Below, one piece after another: positions 5,159 to 7,314 of a stretch of 7,314 bases of DNA. The number at the start of each line of letters is the position of its first letter. Positions within the stretch are counted from its first letter, which is position 1. Origin of the DNA: Candidatus Hydrogenedentota bacterium (GTDB lineage: Bacteria > Hydrogenedentota > Hydrogenedentia > Hydrogenedentales > SLHB01). Made by a program: the position numbers and the translations under genes. Location: positions 1-7,314 of the forward strand of contig SLSB01000335.1 of NCBI GenBank assembly GCA_007130675.1, in the 5' to 3' direction. The notes beneath the pieces are model-generated. The model saw only the letters and a list, made by a program, of their open reading frames with translations. It was not told where the DNA came from and ran no database searches.

Positions 5159-7228
5159 GTGAAAACGAGAGTTAACCGCCGGACATTTCTGAAAACCTCG
5201 GCAGGCGCCGCCGCAACGTTCGGGGCGTTGACCCGCGCGCGAAGCGCCAACGCGAATGGTCGCCTCCTCATTGTGGACAACGGCGAGGCGGCGGCGGTGG
5301 TCGTGACGGCCGGCAACCCGCGGCCCGTGGCCGAGTACGCCGCCATGGAATTGGCCGGGCACGTCGAGAAAATCTCGGGCGTCCGGCTTCCGGTTGCGCG
5401 CGAGCCCGAGATTCCCGAGGGCTACGCCACGCGACTGTTCATCGGGATGACAAACGCGGCGCACGAGATGGGAATTGACGCCGACGCTCTCAAGCCGGAG
5501 GAGTTCGTGATGCGATCGGCAGGGTCCGATCTCTACATCGTTGGCGCCGAAGACGACGCCAACCCGCTCAATCCGCGCAATTCAAAGTGCGGGACGCTTT
5601 TCGGCGTCTATGAGCTCCTCGAGCAGTTCGGCGTGCGCTGGTTATGGCCGGGAGAGTTGGGAACCTTTACGCCTTCCGCCGACACCCTCGTGATCGATGC
5701 CGTCGACGAGTCCATCGCGCCCCGGCTGGCTTTTCGCGAGATCGCCTGGGGCCGGCTCCGCTCGGCGGCCATTCAACAAGACGAGCCCTCACTTTCTGAA
5801 GCCGAAGAAATTCTGGGCTTCTCACGCAATGGTCTGGTCCGATATGGACACGACCTGCAAGACTACCTGAGGCGGCATCGAATGGGCGGGATGGACCGCA
5901 AACCCCCGACCGCGCATCGTTTCAGCGGCTGGTGGGAAGAATACGGCGAAGAGCACCCCGAATGGTTCATGATGCACGAGGACGGAACCCGCGGCCGTCC
6001 CGAAGGGTGGTCCGCACGGCACATGCCCATCTGTGTAAGCAATCCCGCCCTGCACCAACACCTCGTTGACGAACTGTGGGACGGCCAGCGCCCCATTCGG
6101 CTCGGAGAGGTGGATGCCAAATACGTGTGTCAATGCGAGGCCTGCCGCGCGTGGGACGGCCCACAGGACGAGTCGCCTCCCTGGTTCGCGGCCGGGTTCT
6201 GGGAGCCCACGATGGCCTCGGACCGCTACGCGCGTTTCTGGAAAACCATCCAGGCCATGGCCGAAGCACGCAACCCAGGAACATTGGTCACCACCTACAT
6301 GTACTACAATTATTTCCCGGCTCCCGCCGGCGAAATCACGCTCAACGAAAACATCTATGGCGAATTTGTGCAATGGGGATTCGCACCGGGTCATCGCGGC
6401 GAAGGCTCGCTTCGCGGCGGTACGCGCGGCGACAGCCCCGTGAACTTCTTTCCAATGCCCGAAGAGGCGTTCGAGTGGCTCAAGCAACAATGGCTGGGCT
6501 GGCACAACACCGGTATGCGGATAGGCTATCGCCCAAACTACCTGCACGACGGCTGGGTCATGCCGCTCGTGAGCATCCGGCAGGCGGCCGAGTTTTTCCA
6601 ATACGCGGTCGAACACGGCATGGAAGGCGCGCGTTTCGACAGCCTGACCGGCCAGTGGGCGGCGCATGGACCGAAGCTCTACGTCCACATGCGGCTGCTC
6701 GCGAAACCCGAATTGTCCGTGGAGAAGATCCTCGACGAGTATTACGAGGCGTTTGGTCCGGCCGCCGATGCGGTTCGCGACTACTTCGAGTATTGGGAAG
6801 CGTACTGTATCGAGAACGCCGAGCGCTTTTGCGAACTGTTTCTCGATGTTGGCATGCGGTGGCAGCGGTTCCCCCTGAAAGGCCATGAAGCCTTTCCGCC
6901 AGAAAGCTTCGAACCGGCCGAAGAGATCCTGGAGCGCGCGGTGCAGGCCGCCGCGGAAGACCCCGCGCCCGAGTATGCGGCCCGCGTCGATTTTCTCCGG
7001 AAAGGACTCGAGCACGCCCGGCTGGCGGGCCGGTTGGCGGCTGCGTTCGACGGTCAGCGCGACATCCCCGAAGACACCGAAAAGTTCGAGAAGGCCCTCG
7101 AGGCGCTTCGGCGGCTCGTGGAATTCCGCCGCGCACACGAGGACCTCTACATCTCCGACTATTTCTATGGCGCCTCGTGGCGGGAAGCCGGACGCTGGAA
7201 TCTCGCGCCCCTGTTCGCCCGGTTGTGA
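5159..7228 (+). CDS. Tat-exported DUF4838 domain protein, candidate glycoside hydrolase
   Basis: This is a complete 689-residue protein starting at GTG. Residues 1-32 are a twin-arginine signal (NRRTFLK at 6-12, then an alanine-rich stretch). Residues 35-180 look like the alpha/beta domain found before the catalytic domain in alpha-glucuronidase-type enzymes: AAMELAGHVEKISGVRLPV (61-79) and TLFGVYELLEQFGVRWLWPG (146-165). Residues 190-520 match DUF4838, with HRFSGWW (253-259), HPEWFMMHEDG (266-276), ICVSNP (291-296) and the cysteine cluster KYVCQCEACRAWDG (Cys324, Cys326, Cys329). Residues 580-660 are helical. DUF4838 proteins are common beside carbohydrate-active genes; no reaction or catalytic residue can be assigned from sequence. 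The divergent sulfatase suggests a sulfated glycan substrate (inference). Confidence 0.9.
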   Translation: MKTRVNRRTFLKTSAGAAATFGALTRARSANANGRLLIVDNGEAAAVVVTAGNPRPVAEYAAMELAGHVEKISGVRLPVAREPEIPEGYATRLFIGMTNAAHEMGIDADALKPEEFVMRSAGSDLYIVGAEDDANPLNPRNSKCGTLFGVYELLEQFGVRWLWPGELGTFTPSADTLVIDAVDESIAPRLAFREIAWGRLRSAAIQQDEPSLSEAEEILGFSRNGLVRYGHDLQDYLRRHRMGGMDRKPPTAHRFSGWWEEYGEEHPEWFMMHEDGTRGRPEGWSARHMPICVSNPALHQHLVDELWDGQRPIRLGEVDAKYVCQCEACRAWDGPQDESPPWFAAGFWEPTMASDRYARFWKTIQAMAEARNPGTLVTTYMYYNYFPAPAGEITLNENIYGEFVQWGFAPGHRGEGSLRGGTRGDSPVNFFPMPEEAFEWLKQQWLGWHNTGMRIGYRPNYLHDGWVMPLVSIRQAAEFFQYAVEHGMEGARFDSLTGQWAAHGPKLYVHMRLLAKPELSVEKILDEYYEAFGPAADAVRDYFEYWEAYCIENAERFCELFLDVGMRWQRFPLKGHEAFPPESFEPAEEILERAVQAAAEDPAPEYAARVDFLRKGLEHARLAGRLAAAFDGQRDIPEDTEKFEKALEALRRLVEFRRAHEDLYISDYFYGASWREAGRWNLAPLFARL

Positions 7229-7284
7229 TATGACGGCTGCGCCCCCGAAGTCGAGATGTATGATTGACCAATGTAAGGCAATCC

Positions 7285-7314
7285 ATGGAGACAGGCAAGA
7301 GGCCATACAGACGC
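7285..7314 (+). CDS. Possible start of a downstream gene, cut by the window edge
   Basis: An ATG at 7285 follows AAGG with a six-base spacer and opens METGKRPYRR, which stays open to the edge. Ten codons are too few to identify a product. A competing frame opens at the ATG at 7230 (or 7260) and is also open to the edge, but has no clear ribosome binding site. No hairpin terminator is visible between 7228 and here, so a co-transcribed gene is possible. Only one of the two frames can be right, and neither may be. Confidence 0.25.
   Translation, partial: METGKRPYRR

Noticed and set aside
5822..7306. A 494-codon open frame on the minus strand opposite the DUF4838 gene
   Set aside because: It is the antisense shadow of a GC-rich gene. 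Its translation shows no recognisable domain, while the plus strand encodes a full DUF4838 protein with a Tat signal and ribosome binding site.
1..7314. tRNA or rRNA genes, CRISPR arrays, insertion sequences, integrase or phage genes
   Set aside because: I looked on both strands and saw no transposase or integrase motifs, no regular repeat-spacer pattern and no convincing cloverleaf.

Overview
The window is GC-rich bacterial DNA (about 60% by eye). It holds three large genes for exported proteins, two non-coding gaps and the edge of a possible fourth gene. The gene set suggests a polysaccharide-degrading member of the PVC group or a neighbouring phylum (Planctomycetota, Verrucomicrobiota, Lentisphaerota or Hydrogenedentota). 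It comprises a Tat-exported formylglycine sulfatase, a Tat-exported DUF4838 protein and a giant PQQ-type propeller protein with an embedded methyltransferase fold. The phylum is inferred from these families; there is no rRNA or other marker here.

Layout: (1) Positions 1-2874, minus strand: the first 958 codons of a secreted beta-propeller protein whose C-terminus lies beyond the left edge. It has two PQQ-like propeller modules with a Rossmann/SAM-methyltransferase-like domain between them. (2) 2875-3332: a 458-base non-coding gap with three perfect inverted repeats, each with a 5-base loop. (3) 3333-4754, minus strand: a complete 473-residue arylsulfatase with an intact CTPSR active-site motif. 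(4) 4755-5158: a divergent promoter region with, near its middle, a palindrome resembling a LacI-family operator. (5) 5159-7228, plus strand: a complete 689-residue DUF4838 protein starting at GTG. (6) 7229-7314: the possible start of a further plus-strand gene, cut by the edge.

How they may work together (inference): the sulfatase and the DUF4838 protein are transcribed away from a shared 404-base control region. Both carry twin-arginine signals, so both would be exported folded. That fits a small unit attacking a sulfated glycan outside the cytoplasm, with the sulfatase removing sulfate and the DUF4838 protein as a candidate glycosidase. The LacI-like site would allow induction by a sugar. 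The propeller protein is on the sulfatase strand, but 458 bases separate them and it has its own ribosome binding site, so it is probably a separate unit. Its role is unknown, and the methyltransferase fold in an exported protein is the most unusual thing in the window.
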